A stretch of 64,000 bases of DNA from Streptomyces sp. ATexAB-D23 (GCF_000373645.1 NZ_KB892008.1:195-64194), one strand, 5' to 3'. Positions 46,062-55,506 are shown, numbered from the stretch's first letter. Notes: a model not told the origin generated them from the sequence alone. A program made the numbers and translations.

Positions 46062-48113
46062 TCAGAGCTCCCGCTCCCGCGCCGGTTTCGCCGCCTCCGC
46101 GCGGCGCTGGGCGGGGATGCCGGGGAGCAGCCGCTCCTCCATCAGCCGGCGGTGCGTGTCCGCGGCCCGGGACAGCTCGCGTGCCGCGTCGGCGAACCGG
46201 ACGGCGGACGGCGGGTCGGACGGGCCGAGGAGCCGGAGCTTCAGGTCCGTCCGGGCCGGGGCGAGCCCGTCGCCGCCGGGGTCGCGCACCGAGGCGAGGA
46301 GGGCGGGGACACCCGCCGCGTCCGGGGTCAGGACGGTCGCCGCCGAGACCGTCGGGAAGGCCTCCCGGAACTCCGCGTCGGACAGGCCCCCGGTGTTCGC
46401 CACGGCGTACGGCTTCTCGCCGGCCAGGTAGTCGCTGACCACGCTCGACACATCGCTGATCAGCAGGTCCGCCGCGTTGAAGCAGGCGTACAGCGCGGGC
46501 CTGTCCGCCGTGACGATCTGGTGCTCCCCTTCGGGCAGGGACGCCCAGTGGGCCGCCTCCCAGGCCGCAGTCGCCGCGTCGACCGCCGCCGCCCGGCCGG
46601 CCTCGGGGGTGCCCTGGGCCAGCATCCGTTCGGCGTCGTCCGCGTCGGGGCGGAAGGCGGAGGCGGTCAGGGCGTCCAGCTCCGCGGTGCGTCGGGCCAG
46701 TTCGGCGGCGGCCCCGGGGGCGGGGCGCGGGGCGGGGCGGGCGCGGTTGGCCGCGTGGATCAGTTCCTGGATGCGGGCGTCGGCGGCGCCGGCCCGCGGG
46801 TCGACCGAGCCCGTCATGGGGTGCGGTTTGTAGAGCAGCCGGACCCCGGGGTCGGCGAGCAGTTCCCGGACGATGTTCTCGCCGGCCAGGACGATGGAGG
46901 TGTTGCCGGGGTTGCCGTCCCAGCCCTCCCAGGTGGGGGCGTAGAGCACTGTCGTGTACGGGCCGGTGGGAGGGCCCGCGTACGGGGCGATCGGGGCCAG
47001 CTGGGGGCGGCCGATCTCCACCACGTCACCGTCCCGTACGCCGACGTCGGCCAGGGCGTAGCGCTCGCGCGCGGCGGGGCCGGCGACCCACACCTCGTCG
47101 TACGCCTTCGCGTACGGGTTGCAGCTGGACAGCTTGTCGCTCTCGCCGTGGTTGACGAAGGCGTGCTTGATCGTCGGGACGCGCAGGACCTGCGAGGTCT
47201 TGCCGGAGTTCGCCGGGTGGATCAGCATCTTGAGGCTGGACTGTTCCAGGCGCAGCAGCTGGGAGACCTTCGGGAGGCAGACGACGGGGAGGTCGGTGGC
47301 GCCGATGCGCTGCATCATGAAGCGCTCGCGCAGCAGGATGACCGGCCGGCCGTCGAGCGAGGCCAGTGCGTCCAGCCACATGTTGGCCTGGTACGCGGAC
47401 GAGGCCCCGCCCGAGAAGTACATGCCGACGGTGGGCCGGTAGTCGGCGAGCCAGGCGTCGAACCACTCCTGCACCTCGTCGGGCGTGGCCGGCCCGCGGC
47501 GCAGCAGGCACCGCGTCAGCGTGCCGAGCGCCACCGCGGCGAGGCCGGCCGAGACCGCGATGCCCGCCGCCGCGTACTGCGGCCGGTCGTTCGTCGCGGT
47601 CACCAGCAGCCCCGCGGTGAGCGGCAGGCCGAAGAGGATGAGGCGGGGGCCGTGGTGGCGGGCCAGCAGGGCCCGGGGAGCCGGGGTGATGCGCAGGGCC
47701 GAGGCGTCGATGTTGCGGGTGAGCAGGGGCAGGGTGCGGGACTGGCGTACCCGGATCGCCGCCGCGTGGGTGGCGAGGTGCAGCGCGTAGAAGAGGAGGA
47801 GGCCGAGGACCAGCGGCAGGTAGACCGCCTCGCTCCGGGTGCCCGGCATCCTGATCATTCCGACGAGCAGCAGGAGATCGCAGGCCAGGCGGCGGACCAT
47901 GGTGTCCGCGCGCACCCTGGCGAGCAGCGTGACCTGGCCGGGCAGCCATCGGTGCAGGGCGGCTTCGGCACACAGGACGGCCGCGGTCGCCACGATCAGC
48001 AGGACGAGGTGGGGCTCGACGGCCGCCGCTGCCTGGACGGTGAGGGCGACCACCAGCAGGCCGAGAGGGAGGGCCTTGGCGGCGGACCGCAGATGGGGGA
48101 GAAGTGGTGGCAC
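46062..48113 (-). CDS. Membrane-anchored CDP-glycerol glycerophosphotransferase-like protein
   Basis: 683 residues. The N-terminal ~190 residues contain about six membrane helices (LPLGLLVVALTVQ, VLLIVATAAVLCAEAAL, LLLLVGMI, LPLVLGLLLFYALHLA, LILFGLPLTAGLLVTA and others). The rest is a TagF-like domain: GMYFSGGASSAYQANMWLD, KHAFVNHGESDK, VLYAPTWEGWDGN, LLYKPHPMTGS and LLISDVSSVVSDYLAGEKPY. The start is the GTG at 48113, eight bases after GGAG; an upstream ATG at 48224 would add a Pro/Arg-rich stretch. It probably transfers glycerol-phosphate-type units during wall-polymer assembly. From memory, a similar gene lies near obg/proB in S. coelicolor and is linked to a wall glycopolymer. Confidence 0.85.
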   Translation of the reverse strand: MPPLLPHLRSAAKALPLGLLVVALTVQAAAAVEPHLVLLIVATAAVLCAEAALHRWLPGQVTLLARVRADTMVRRLACDLLLLVGMIRMPGTRSEAVYLPLVLGLLLFYALHLATHAAAIRVRQSRTLPLLTRNIDASALRITPAPRALLARHHGPRLILFGLPLTAGLLVTATNDRPQYAAAGIAVSAGLAAVALGTLTRCLLRRGPATPDEVQEWFDAWLADYRPTVGMYFSGGASSAYQANMWLDALASLDGRPVILLRERFMMQRIGATDLPVVCLPKVSQLLRLEQSSLKMLIHPANSGKTSQVLRVPTIKHAFVNHGESDKLSSCNPYAKAYDEVWVAGPAARERYALADVGVRDGDVVEIGRPQLAPIAPYAGPPTGPYTTVLYAPTWEGWDGNPGNTSIVLAGENIVRELLADPGVRLLYKPHPMTGSVDPRAGAADARIQELIHAANRARPAPRPAPGAAAELARRTAELDALTASAFRPDADDAERMLAQGTPEAGRAAAVDAATAAWEAAHWASLPEGEHQIVTADRPALYACFNAADLLISDVSSVVSDYLAGEKPYAVANTGGLSDAEFREAFPTVSAATVLTPDAAGVPALLASVRDPGGDGLAPARTDLKLRLLGPSDPPSAVRFADAARELSRAADTHRRLMEERLLPGIPAQRRAEAAKPAREREL

Positions 48114-48519
48114 GGGTGGGACTCCAAAAGAGCTCAGGCTCCTGTGCGTGCGCCGTGGGGGCGGCGGCGTCCGGCCGGGTCCGGACGAGCGGGGGTTCGG
48201 ACGAGCGGGGGGTTCGGACATCACCGTAGGGAAACTCAGTCAATCCGATGATGAGACGAGCGTGAAGACTTTGTGAGAAACGGGCCGCCGCGCACAACCA
48301 TCTGCCATGTCCATGCATGCGCGCGGTGCCGGACCCCCTCCGGTCATGGCCGGCCGGTTACGGGAGAACGCCGCTTTTCCTCCGGATGCGTCGGCGATGA
48401 GCGAGCCCATCACGTTTTGTCCCGGATAGGGCGATAGATCTCAGTAAGGTCGCCGGTAGGTCGCAGCCGCGACAGGACCGCCGTCTCATCGGCCACATCT
48501 CATCGTGGGGGCAGAAACT
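48114..48519. other. Gene-free interval upstream of rmlA
   Basis: About 400 bases between divergent genes. It contains a tandem 16-17-base duplication (GGACGAGCGGGGGTTC, about 48183-48216) close to the start of the membrane transferase. A stretch relatively rich in A+T around 48410-48450 probably carries the rmlA promoter, but I cannot assign -35/-10 boxes with confidence. Confidence 0.5.
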
Positions 48520-49590
48520 GTGAAGGCTCTCGTACTCGCCGGTGGGGCAGGCACCCGGCTCCGCCCCATCACCCACACCTCGGCCAAGCAACTGGTCCCG
48601 GTGGCGAACAAACCGGTCCTCTTCTACGGCCTGGAGGCCATCGCGGAAGCCGGAATCACCGAGGTCGGCATCATCGTGGGCGACACCGAGCAGGAGATCC
48701 GCGGGGCGGTCGGCGACGGCTCGCGCTTCGGCATCGACGTCACCTACATCCGGCAGTCCGAGCCCCTCGGCCTCGCCCACGCGGTCCTGGTCGCCCACCG
48801 CTTCCTGGGCGACGACGACTTCGTCATGTACCTGGGCGACAACTTCATCGTCGGCGGGATCGCCGGCCTGGTCGAGGGGTTCCGGGCGGACCGGCCCGAC
48901 GCCCAGATCCTGCTGACCCGGGTGCCCGACCCGACCTCCTTCGGCGTCGCGGAGCTGGACGGTGACGGCAGGGTGGTGGCCCTGGAGGAGAAGCCCGAGT
49001 ACCCCAAGAGCGACCTCGCGCTCGTCGGTGTCTACCTCTTCACCCGGGCCGTCCACGAGGCCGTCCGCTCGATCCGGCCGTCCTGGCGCGGCGAGCTGGA
49101 GATCACTCACGCCATCCAGTGGCTCATCGACCAGCAGTGCGACGTGCGCTCCACCACGATCCGGGGCTACTGGAAGGACACCGGCAACGTCACCGACATG
49201 CTGGAGGTCAACCGGACCGTGCTGGAGAGCGTGGAGCCGAGCACCGAGGGCGCCCACGTCGACGGCGAGAGCGAGATCATCGGCCGGGTGCTGATCGAAC
49301 CGGGCGCCCGGGTCACCCGCAGCCGGATCGTCGGGCCCGCCATCATCGGGACCGGCTCGGTCATCAGCGACGCCTATGTCGGCCCGTTCACCTCCATCTC
49401 CCAGAACTGCCGGATCGAGGACAGCGAGATCGAGTACTCCATCGTGCTGCGGGGCGCCTCGATCGACGGGGTGCGGCGCGTGGAGGCCTCGCTGATCGGC
49501 CATGACGTCGAGGTGACCCCCGCGCCCCGCAGCCCGTCCGCCCACCGTCTCGTCCTCGGCGACCACAGCAAGGTACAGATCTCCTCATGA
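48520..49590 (+). CDS. rmlA: Glucose-1-phosphate thymidylyltransferase (long form)
   Basis: A 356-residue RmlA of the long StrD/ActA-like type: KALVLAGGAGTRLRPITHTS is the nucleotide loop, followed by LGDNFIVGGI and FGVAELDGDGRVVALEEKP. A C-terminal left-handed beta-helix extension (about 250-340: IIGRVLIEPGARVTRSRIVG, YVGPFTSISQNCRIEDSEIE) is present. It converts glucose-1-phosphate and dTTP to dTDP-glucose, the first step to dTDP-L-rhamnose. The GTG at 48520 lies nine bases after GGGGG; a GTG at 48505 is the alternative. It overlaps rmlB by four bases (ATGA). Confidence 0.95.
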   Translation: MKALVLAGGAGTRLRPITHTSAKQLVPVANKPVLFYGLEAIAEAGITEVGIIVGDTEQEIRGAVGDGSRFGIDVTYIRQSEPLGLAHAVLVAHRFLGDDDFVMYLGDNFIVGGIAGLVEGFRADRPDAQILLTRVPDPTSFGVAELDGDGRVVALEEKPEYPKSDLALVGVYLFTRAVHEAVRSIRPSWRGELEITHAIQWLIDQQCDVRSTTIRGYWKDTGNVTDMLEVNRTVLESVEPSTEGAHVDGESEIIGRVLIEPGARVTRSRIVGPAIIGTGSVISDAYVGPFTSISQNCRIEDSEIEYSIVLRGASIDGVRRVEASLIGHDVEVTPAPRSPSAHRLVLGDHSKVQISS

Positions 49591-50579
49591 CCGATCCCAC
49601 GCGCATCCTCGTCACCGGCGGCGCCGGCTTCATCGGCTCCCACTACATCCGTACGCTGCTGGGTCCCGACGGCCCCGGCGACGTCACCGTCACCGTCCTG
49701 GACAAGCTCACCTACGCGGGCAACCCGGCCAACCTGGCGGAGGTCCGCGGCCACCCCGGCTTCGCCTTCGTGCACGGCGACATCTGCGACGCCGGCCTGG
49801 CCGCGCGCCTCATGGCCCGGCACGACCAGGTGGTGCACCTCGCCGCCGAGTCCCACGTCGACCGCTCCATCGACGGCGGCGCGGCCTTCGTCCGTACGAA
49901 CGTCGTCGGCACCCACACCCTGGTCCACGCCGCGCACGAGGCAGGCATCGCCACCTTCGTCCACGTCTCCACCGACGAGGTCTACGGCTCCATCGACGAG
50001 GGCTCCTGGACCGAGGACGAACCCCTCGCGCCCAACTCCCCCTACTCCGCGTCCAAGGCCTCCAGCGACCTCATCGCCCTGGCCTACCACCGCACCCACG
50101 GCCTCGACGTGCGGGTCACCCGCTGCTCCAACAACTACGGCCACCACCACTTCCCCGAGAAGGTCATCCCGCTCTTCGTCACCAACCTCCTGGAGGGCCG
50201 GCCCGTACCGCTCTACGGCGACGGCGCCCATGTGCGCGACTGGCTGCACATCGACGACCACGTCCAGGCCATCGAACTCGTCCGCACCGAGGGCCGCCCC
50301 GGTGAGATCTACAACATCGGCGGCGGCACCGAGCTGTCCAACAAGGAACTCACCCGGCTGCTCCTGGAGGCGTGCGACGCCGACTGGGACACCGACGTGA
50401 CCCACGTCGAGGACCGCAAGGGCCACGACCGGCGTTACTCGGTGGACTGCGCCAAGATCCGCGAGGAGCTGGGCTACACGCCCCGCAAGGACTTTCGCAC
50501 CGGCCTCGCCGAGACCGTGCGCTGGTACCGCGAGAACCGGTCCTGGTGGGAGCCGCTCAAGGAGAGGGCCGCCCTGTGA
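49587..50579 (+). CDS. rmlB: dTDP-glucose 4,6-dehydratase
   Basis: A 330-residue extended SDR enzyme. ILVTGGAGFIGSHYIRTLL is the NAD loop; the catalytic Thr129-Asp130-Glu131 lies in VSTDEVYG, and Tyr153/Lys157 lie in SPYSASKASSD. RCSNNYGHHHFPEKVIPLF is diagnostic for RmlB. It makes dTDP-4-keto-6-deoxyglucose. Its start overlaps rmlA by four bases and its stop overlaps rmlD by four (GTGA), so rmlA-rmlB-rmlD is one translationally coupled operon. Confidence 0.96.
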   Translation: MTDPTRILVTGGAGFIGSHYIRTLLGPDGPGDVTVTVLDKLTYAGNPANLAEVRGHPGFAFVHGDICDAGLAARLMARHDQVVHLAAESHVDRSIDGGAAFVRTNVVGTHTLVHAAHEAGIATFVHVSTDEVYGSIDEGSWTEDEPLAPNSPYSASKASSDLIALAYHRTHGLDVRVTRCSNNYGHHHFPEKVIPLFVTNLLEGRPVPLYGDGAHVRDWLHIDDHVQAIELVRTEGRPGEIYNIGGGTELSNKELTRLLLEACDADWDTDVTHVEDRKGHDRRYSVDCAKIREELGYTPRKDFRTGLAETVRWYRENRSWWEPLKERAAL

Positions 50580-51478
50580 GCCCCCGCTGGCTGGTCACCG
50601 GGGCCGGCGGCATGCTCGGCCGGGACCTGACGGCCGCGCTCGCCCGCGAGGACGCCGCCGTCGTCGCCGCGGACCGGGCGGCCCTGGACATCGCCGACCC
50701 GGCCCGCGTCCGCGAGGCGTTCGCCGCCCACCGGCCCGCCGTCGTCGTCAACTGCGCCGCCTGGACAGCCGTCGACGACGCCGAGAGCCAGGAGGAGGCC
50801 GCGCTGCGGGTCAACGGCACCGGCCCCGCCGTACTCGCCGCGTCCTGCCGCGAGTACGGCAGCGTCCTGCTGCACGTCTCGACCGACTACGTGTTCGCGG
50901 GCGACGCCGTCCTGCCCTACGCGGAGGACGCCCCGACCGCCCCGCGCAGCGCCTACGGACGCACCAAACTGGCCGGCGAACGCGCCGTCCTCGAAACCCT
51001 GCCCGACACCGGCCACGTCGTGCGCACCGCCTGGCTGTACGGCGCGGGCGGCGCCAACTTCGTCCGTACGATGATCAAACTGGAGGGGGCCAAGGACACC
51101 CTCGACGTGGTGGACGACCAGCGCGGGCAGCCCACCTGGACCGTCGATCTCGCCGCCCAACTGGTCCGCCTCGGCCGGGCCGCGCTCGACGGCACCGCCC
51201 CGGCGGGCGTCTACCACGGCACCAACGGCGGCGGGACGACCTGGTACGGGCTGGCCCGGGAGGTCTTCCGGCTGCTGGGCGCCGACCCGGACCGCGTCCG
51301 CCCGACCAGCAGCGCCGCCTTCGCCCGCCCCGCGCCCCGGCCCGCCTGCAGCGTGCTCGCGCACGACCGGTTCGCCGCCGCCGGGATCGAGCCCCTCCGC
51401 GACTGGCGTACGGCCATCGGCGAGGCCTTCCCCGCGCTGCTCGCCGCCGAACGTCCGCTCAGCGCCGGGGCGAGGTGA
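50576..51478 (+). CDS. rmlD: dTDP-4-dehydrorhamnose reductase
   Basis: A 300-residue RmlD that performs the last step to dTDP-L-rhamnose. WLVTGAGGMLGRDLTAAL is the NADPH loop; NCAAWTAVDDAE and HVSTDYVFAGD are signatures, and the catalytic pair is Tyr127/Lys131 in SAYGRTKLAGE. The start is the GTG at 50576 overlapping the rmlB stop, with GGAGAGG upstream. Its 3' end overlaps the convergent rmlC by 20 bases. Confidence 0.95.
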   Translation: MSPRWLVTGAGGMLGRDLTAALAREDAAVVAADRAALDIADPARVREAFAAHRPAVVVNCAAWTAVDDAESQEEAALRVNGTGPAVLAASCREYGSVLLHVSTDYVFAGDAVLPYAEDAPTAPRSAYGRTKLAGERAVLETLPDTGHVVRTAWLYGAGGANFVRTMIKLEGAKDTLDVVDDQRGQPTWTVDLAAQLVRLGRAALDGTAPAGVYHGTNGGGTTWYGLAREVFRLLGADPDRVRPTSSAAFARPAPRPACSVLAHDRFAAAGIEPLRDWRTAIGEAFPALLAAERPLSAGAR

Positions 51479-52112
51479 GCGAGGGCTCGCCGGCCCGGAC
51501 CCCGGGGAGCGCGGTACCTCCCGCCCGCAGCCGCGCGTAGTACGCCTCGCAGGCGGCGTACGAGGGGAGCAGACCGCGCTCCTCGGCCTCGGCGAGCGAG
51601 GGGGCCGAGGCGTCCTTCGGCGAGAGCAGCGGCGCGACGTCCCCGGGCCATTCGATGCCCAGTTCCGGATCGAGCGGGTCGATGCCGTGCTCGCGCTCGG
51701 GCGCGTAGCCCTCGGAGCAGAGGTAGAGGACGCACGCGTCGTCCGTCAGCGCCACGAAGGCGTGGCCCAGCCCCTCGGCGAGATAGACCGCCCGGTGATC
51801 GGTGTCGTCGAGCCGCACGCCCTCCCACCGCTTGTACGTGGGCGAGCCGGTGCGCACGTCCACGATCACGTCGAGCACCGCACCCCGCACGCACTTCACG
51901 TACTTCGCCTGACCCGGCGGCACGTCCGCGAAGTGGACCCCGCGCAGCGTGCCCCGGCGCGAACACGAGAAGTTGGCCTGCGCGAGCCCCAGCACGTGGC
52001 CGGCCGCCGCACCGAGATCCGCCGCCCTGAACCACTCGTGGAAGCTGCCGCGGCCGTCCGGGATGACCTCGGGCTCGTGCACCCAGGCCCCGGGTACGGA
52101 GAGCCGGCGCAT
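51459..52112 (-). CDS. rmlC: dTDP-4-dehydrorhamnose 3,5-epimerase (RmlC/StrM-like)
   Basis: A 217-residue cupin epimerase. SRRGTLRGVHFADVPPGQAK holds the catalytic-base histidine of the LRG(V/L)H motif, VRGAVLDVIVDVRTGSPTY and AEGLGHAFVALTDDA are family motifs, and YLCSEGYAPEREHGI contains the proton-donor tyrosine region. The C-terminus is slightly longer than in enterobacterial RmlC. The ATG at 52112 has GAGGA eight bases upstream. It completes the rhamnose set but is on the opposite strand, convergent with rmlD (20-base overlap), so it needs its own promoter. Confidence 0.92.
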   Translation of the reverse strand: MRRLSVPGAWVHEPEVIPDGRGSFHEWFRAADLGAAAGHVLGLAQANFSCSRRGTLRGVHFADVPPGQAKYVKCVRGAVLDVIVDVRTGSPTYKRWEGVRLDDTDHRAVYLAEGLGHAFVALTDDACVLYLCSEGYAPEREHGIDPLDPELGIEWPGDVAPLLSPKDASAPSLAEAEERGLLPSYAACEAYYARLRAGGTALPGVRAGEPSLTSPRR

Positions 52113-52307
52113 GCGATCACATCCTCTTCCCATCAGCCGGGCCCTCGGACGGCACCGGTACCCCATCTGCAACGAGCCGCAGGGGCGAACAGACACGGAA
52201 CGGGGCGAATAGGGGCGAAGCGGGGTCCACGGTACGGAATGCGAAGGCGTCGATTTCCGCTCTCGCGTAGATTGCGGGGTCCAGCGAGCGAACCTTGGGG
52301 GATGCGG

Positions 52308-53435
52308 GTGTCAGGGGCAAGGCAGGGCGTCACGGAAGCCCGCAGGATCGTGGTCAAGGTCGGTTCCTCCTCCCTCACCACCGCCGCGGGCGGCCTCGAC
52401 GCCGACCGGGTCGACGCCCTCGTCGACGTACTCGCCAAGGTCCGCGACGGCGGCGAGCGGGAGGTCGTCCTCGTCTCCAGCGGCGCCATCGCCGCCGGGC
52501 TCGCCCCGCTCGGACTGCACCGCAGGCCCAGGGACCTGGCCCGCCAGCAGGCCGCCGCCAGCGTCGGCCAGGGACTGCTGGTCGCCCGCTACACCGCTTC
52601 CTTCGCCCGCTACGGCGTCCGCGTCGGCCAGGTCCTGCTGACCAGCAACGACACCAGCCGCCGCGCCCACTACCGCAACGCCTACCGCACCCTCGACCAG
52701 CTCCTGGACATGGGCGCGCTGCCCGTCGTCAACGAGAACGACACCGTCGCCACCGACGAGATCCGCTTCGGCGACAACGACCGGCTCGCCGCGCTCGTCG
52801 CCCACCTCGTCCGCGCCGACCTGCTGGTCCTGCTCTCCGACGTGGACGGCCTCTACGACGGCGACCCGAGCATCCCCGGCACCACCCGCATCGCCCAGGT
52901 CACCGGCCCCGCAGACCTGGCGGGCGTCAGCATCGGCAGCGCCGGCAAGGCGGGCGTCGGCACCGGCGGCATGGTCACCAAGGTGGAGGCCGCCCGGATC
53001 GCCACGGCCGCCGGCATCCCGGTCGTCCTCACCTCCGCGAGCCACGCCGCCGACGCGCTGGCCGGACGCGACACCGGCACCTACTTCCACCGCACCGGAC
53101 GCCGCTCGGCCGGCCGGCTGCTCTGGCTCGCCCACGCCTCCACCCCGCAGGGCTCGCTCACCCTGGACGACGGCGCCGTCGAGGCGGTCGTGGAACGGCA
53201 CAGCTCGCTGCTGCCGGCCGGGATCGCGGCGGTCGAGGGCGAGTTCACCGCGGGCGAACCGGTGGAGCTGCGGGATCTGCGCGGCCGGCCGGTGGCGCGC
53301 GGGCTCGTCAACTTCGACGCCAAGGAGATCCCGCAACTCCTCGGCCGCTCCACCCGCGACCTCGCCCGGGACCTCGGCCCCGCCTACGAACGCGAGGTCG
53401 TACACAGGGACGATCTCGTCGTCCTGCACGCCTGA
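52308..53435 (+). CDS. proB: Glutamate 5-kinase
   Basis: A 375-residue amino-acid kinase plus PUA domain. RRIVVKVGSSSLTTAAGGLD opens the kinase fold; VVLVSSGAIAAGL, LDQLLDMGALPVVNENDTVA, FGDNDRLAALVA, LLSDVDGLYDGDP and GTGGMVTKVEAARIA are ProB signatures. The PUA domain is at about 285-370. It phosphorylates glutamate as the first step of proline synthesis. I prefer the GTG at 52308 (GGGGG six bases upstream) over the ATG at 52302. In related genomes proB usually follows obgE directly; here the wall-polymer block lies between them. Confidence 0.95.
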   Translation: MSGARQGVTEARRIVVKVGSSSLTTAAGGLDADRVDALVDVLAKVRDGGEREVVLVSSGAIAAGLAPLGLHRRPRDLARQQAAASVGQGLLVARYTASFARYGVRVGQVLLTSNDTSRRAHYRNAYRTLDQLLDMGALPVVNENDTVATDEIRFGDNDRLAALVAHLVRADLLVLLSDVDGLYDGDPSIPGTTRIAQVTGPADLAGVSIGSAGKAGVGTGGMVTKVEAARIATAAGIPVVLTSASHAADALAGRDTGTYFHRTGRRSAGRLLWLAHASTPQGSLTLDDGAVEAVVERHSSLLPAGIAAVEGEFTAGEPVELRDLRGRPVARGLVNFDAKEIPQLLGRSTRDLARDLGPAYEREVVHRDDLVVLHA

Positions 53436-53576
53436 CGGACCCCTGAAACGGCTGAAAGTCCAGCCATCGGACAGAGAGCTTCACGAAAACCACCCCACAC
53501 CGGGCCCCGGGCTGGTCCACTTTGTAGCAGGGAAACTGCGGGGTACAGCAAAGCAACACATCACAGGAGGCCGCCG

Positions 53577-54077
53577 GTGAGACGAGCGCGCCCGGGGGCG
53601 CCGCCCCGAGGAACGGGTGGCCGCACCCTGACCAGCGTGGGAGCGGGGACCGGCTTCGAGGGGAGCGGGCCCGCGGACCGGAGGGACGAGCACACCGCCC
53701 GGCCGGAGCCGACACCGGCCGGCCAGGAGCACACCCAGTCGAAGCTGTGGCACGTCACGCTCTGCGTCTCCGGGACGGAGTTCCCGCTGAAGGAGGTCAG
53801 ACGCGGCCTCGAACAGCTCGCGCACGACCACCCGTTCCTGCTGACCAGCCGCTATGCCAACGACCACGCGGAGATCCGCTACTGGGAGGAGGCCCGCGAC
53901 CTGCACGACGCGGCGGCGGTGGCCCTGCGGCTGTGGGGCGAGCACCGCTCCAGCGCCGGCCTGCCGCCCTGGGTGATCGTCGGCCTCGAAGTCATCGACC
54001 GCGAGACCTACCACCAGCGCGTCGCCGAGGGATACGGACCGCCCCCGGCCGCCCCGGTCGGCGTCCACCCGTACTGA
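53577..54077 (+). CDS. Conserved hypothetical protein between proB and proA
   Basis: 166 residues, starting at GTG 53577 with CAGGAGG six bases upstream. The first ~50 residues are a disordered Gly/Pro/Arg-rich stretch. The rest is a compact alpha/beta domain (LWHVTLCVSGTEFPLKEVRR, LTSRYANDHAEIRYWEEA, WVIVGLEVIDRETYHQR). I do not know a function. It keeps its place between proB and proA in several Streptomyces as far as I recall, which suggests it is real. A small hairpin (54083-54102) follows its stop. Confidence 0.8.
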   Translation: MRRARPGAPPRGTGGRTLTSVGAGTGFEGSGPADRRDEHTARPEPTPAGQEHTQSKLWHVTLCVSGTEFPLKEVRRGLEQLAHDHPFLLTSRYANDHAEIRYWEEARDLHDAAAVALRLWGEHRSSAGLPPWVIVGLEVIDRETYHQRVAEGYGPPPAAPVGVHPY

Positions 54078-54082
54078 CGCGG

Positions 54083-54102
54083 CGGCCGTCTCGGGACGGC
54101 CG
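54083..54102. terminator. Short hairpin after the proB-proA intergenic gene
   Basis: CGGCCGTC/GACGGCCG (54083-54090 and 54095-54102) with a 4-base loop, six bases after the stop codon. Confidence 0.55.
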
Positions 54103-54127
54103 TCTCGCATCACGGGATACGTGAGGA

Positions 54128-54160
54128 ATGCCCGCAGCGTGCGCACTACTCTGCGGGCAT
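54128..54160. promoter_or_regulatory. Perfect 10-bp inverted repeat over the proA promoter and start codon
   Basis: ATGCCCGCAG (54128-54137), a 13-base spacer, then CTGCGGGCAT (54151-54160). The right arm contains the end of the -10-like TACTCT (54147-54152) and the first two bases of the proA start codon. It could be a repressor site or, if transcription starts further upstream, an RNA hairpin over the start. Function is inferred. Confidence 0.6.
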
Positions 54161-55442
54161 GACCACGCTTTCGCCGTACGACAACATGTCTCCGGTGGCC
54201 CAGGCCGCCTACCGGGCCCGCTCCGCAGCCGCCGACATCGCGCCACTTCCGCGCGCGGCGAAGGACGACGCGCTGCTGGCGATCGCTGACGCGCTCGAAG
54301 TACGGACGAGCGACATCCTCCAGGCCAACGCCGAGGACGTGGCGCGCGCCCGTGAGGCGGGGACCAGCGAATCGGTCGTCGACCGGCTGACCCTCACCCC
54401 GGAGCGCATCCGCGCCATCGCCGCCGACGTACGGGACGTCGCCGCGCTGCCCGACCCGGTCGGCGAGGTCGTGCGCGGCTCGACCCTGCCCAACGGCATC
54501 GACCTGCGCCAGGTCCGGGTGCCGCTCGGCGTCGTCGGGATCATCTACGAGGCCCGGCCCAATGTGACGGTGGACGCCGCGGCCCTCTGCCTGAAGTCGG
54601 GCAACGCCGTCCTGCTGCGCGGCTCGTCCTCCGCCTTCGCCTCGAACACCGCCCTGGTGCGGGTGCTGCGCGACGCGGTCGGCGGCTCCGGCCTCCCGGC
54701 CGACGCGGTGCAGCTGGTGCCCGGTGAGAACCGCGACTCCGTGCGGGAGCTGATGCGCGCGCGAGGACTGGTCGACGTCCTCATCCCGCGCGGCGGCGCC
54801 TCGCTGATCCGCACGGTGGTCGAGGAGTCCACCGTCCCCGTCATCGAGACCGGCACCGGCAACTGCCACGTGTACGTGGACGCGCGGACCGACCTCGACA
54901 TGGCCGTCGAGATCCTGGTCAACTCCAAGGCCCAGCGCCCCAGCGTCTGCAACGCCGCCGAGACCCTCCTCGTCCACAAGGACATCGCCGACGCCTTCCT
55001 GCCGCGCGCCCTGGACGCCCTGGCCGAGGCCGGCGTGACCGTGCACGGTGACGAAAGGGTGCTGGAGTACGCCGAGGGTTCCAAGGCCACCGTGGTGGCG
55101 GCGACGCCGGAGGACTGGGAGACCGAGTACCTCTCGTACGACATCGCGGCGGCCGTCGTGGAGTCGCTGGACGCGGCCGTGGCGCACATCCGGCTCTGGT
55201 CCTCCGGGCACACCGAGGCGATCGTGACCACCTCGCAGGCCGCGGCCCGCCGCTTCACCCAGTTGGTGGATTCGACCACGGTCGCCGTCAATGCCTCGAC
55301 GCGCTTCACCGACGGAGGCCAGTTCGGTTTCGGCGCCGAGATCGGCATCTCCACACAGAAACTGCACGCCAGGGGCCCGATGGGGCTGCCGGAGCTGACC
55401 TCCACGAAGTACATCGTGACCGGCGACGGCCACGCGAGGTGA
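54159..55442 (+). CDS. proA: Gamma-glutamyl phosphate reductase
   Basis: A 427-residue aldehyde-dehydrogenase-type enzyme, the second step of proline synthesis. [20 protein letters not shown] and [18 protein letters not shown] are signatures; the catalytic cysteine is in [14 protein letters not shown], and [19 protein letters not shown] is the C-terminal motif. The ATG at 54159 follows TACTCT by six bases and has no Shine-Dalgarno, so it is probably leaderless; a perfect inverted repeat covers this site. It is transcribed separately from proB, with one small gene between them. Confidence 0.96.
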   Translation: MTTLSPYDNMSPVAQAAYRARSAAADIAPLPRAAKDDALLAIADALEVRTSDILQANAEDVARAREAGTSESVVDRLTLTPERIRAIAADVRDVAALPDPVGEVVRGSTLPNGIDLRQVRVPLGVVGIIYEARPNVTVDAAALCLKSGNAVLLRGSSSAFASNTALVRVLRDAVGGSGLPADAVQLVPGENRDSVRELMRARGLVDVLIPRGGASLIRTVVEESTVPVIETGTGNCHVYVDARTDLDMAVEILVNSKAQRPSVCNAAETLLVHKDIADAFLPRALDALAEAGVTVHGDERVLEYAEGSKATVVAATPEDWETEYLSYDIAAAVVESLDAAVAHIRLWSSGHTEAIVTTSQAAARRFTQLVDSTTVAVNASTRFTDGGQFGFGAEIGISTQKLHARGPMGLPELTSTKYIVTGDGHAR

Positions 55443-55506
55443 GCCCGTGAGGCGCGAATGCGCCGTCTCCCTGCCCAAAGCGCTCCGCCGGGGCTAGTCT
55501 GAAGTC

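Noticed and set aside
48520..52112. A deoxysugar antibiotic gene cluster
   Set aside because: Only the four dTDP-rhamnose genes are present, next to glycerophosphotransferases and galE; there is no aglycone-forming enzyme, so a wall polymer is more likely.
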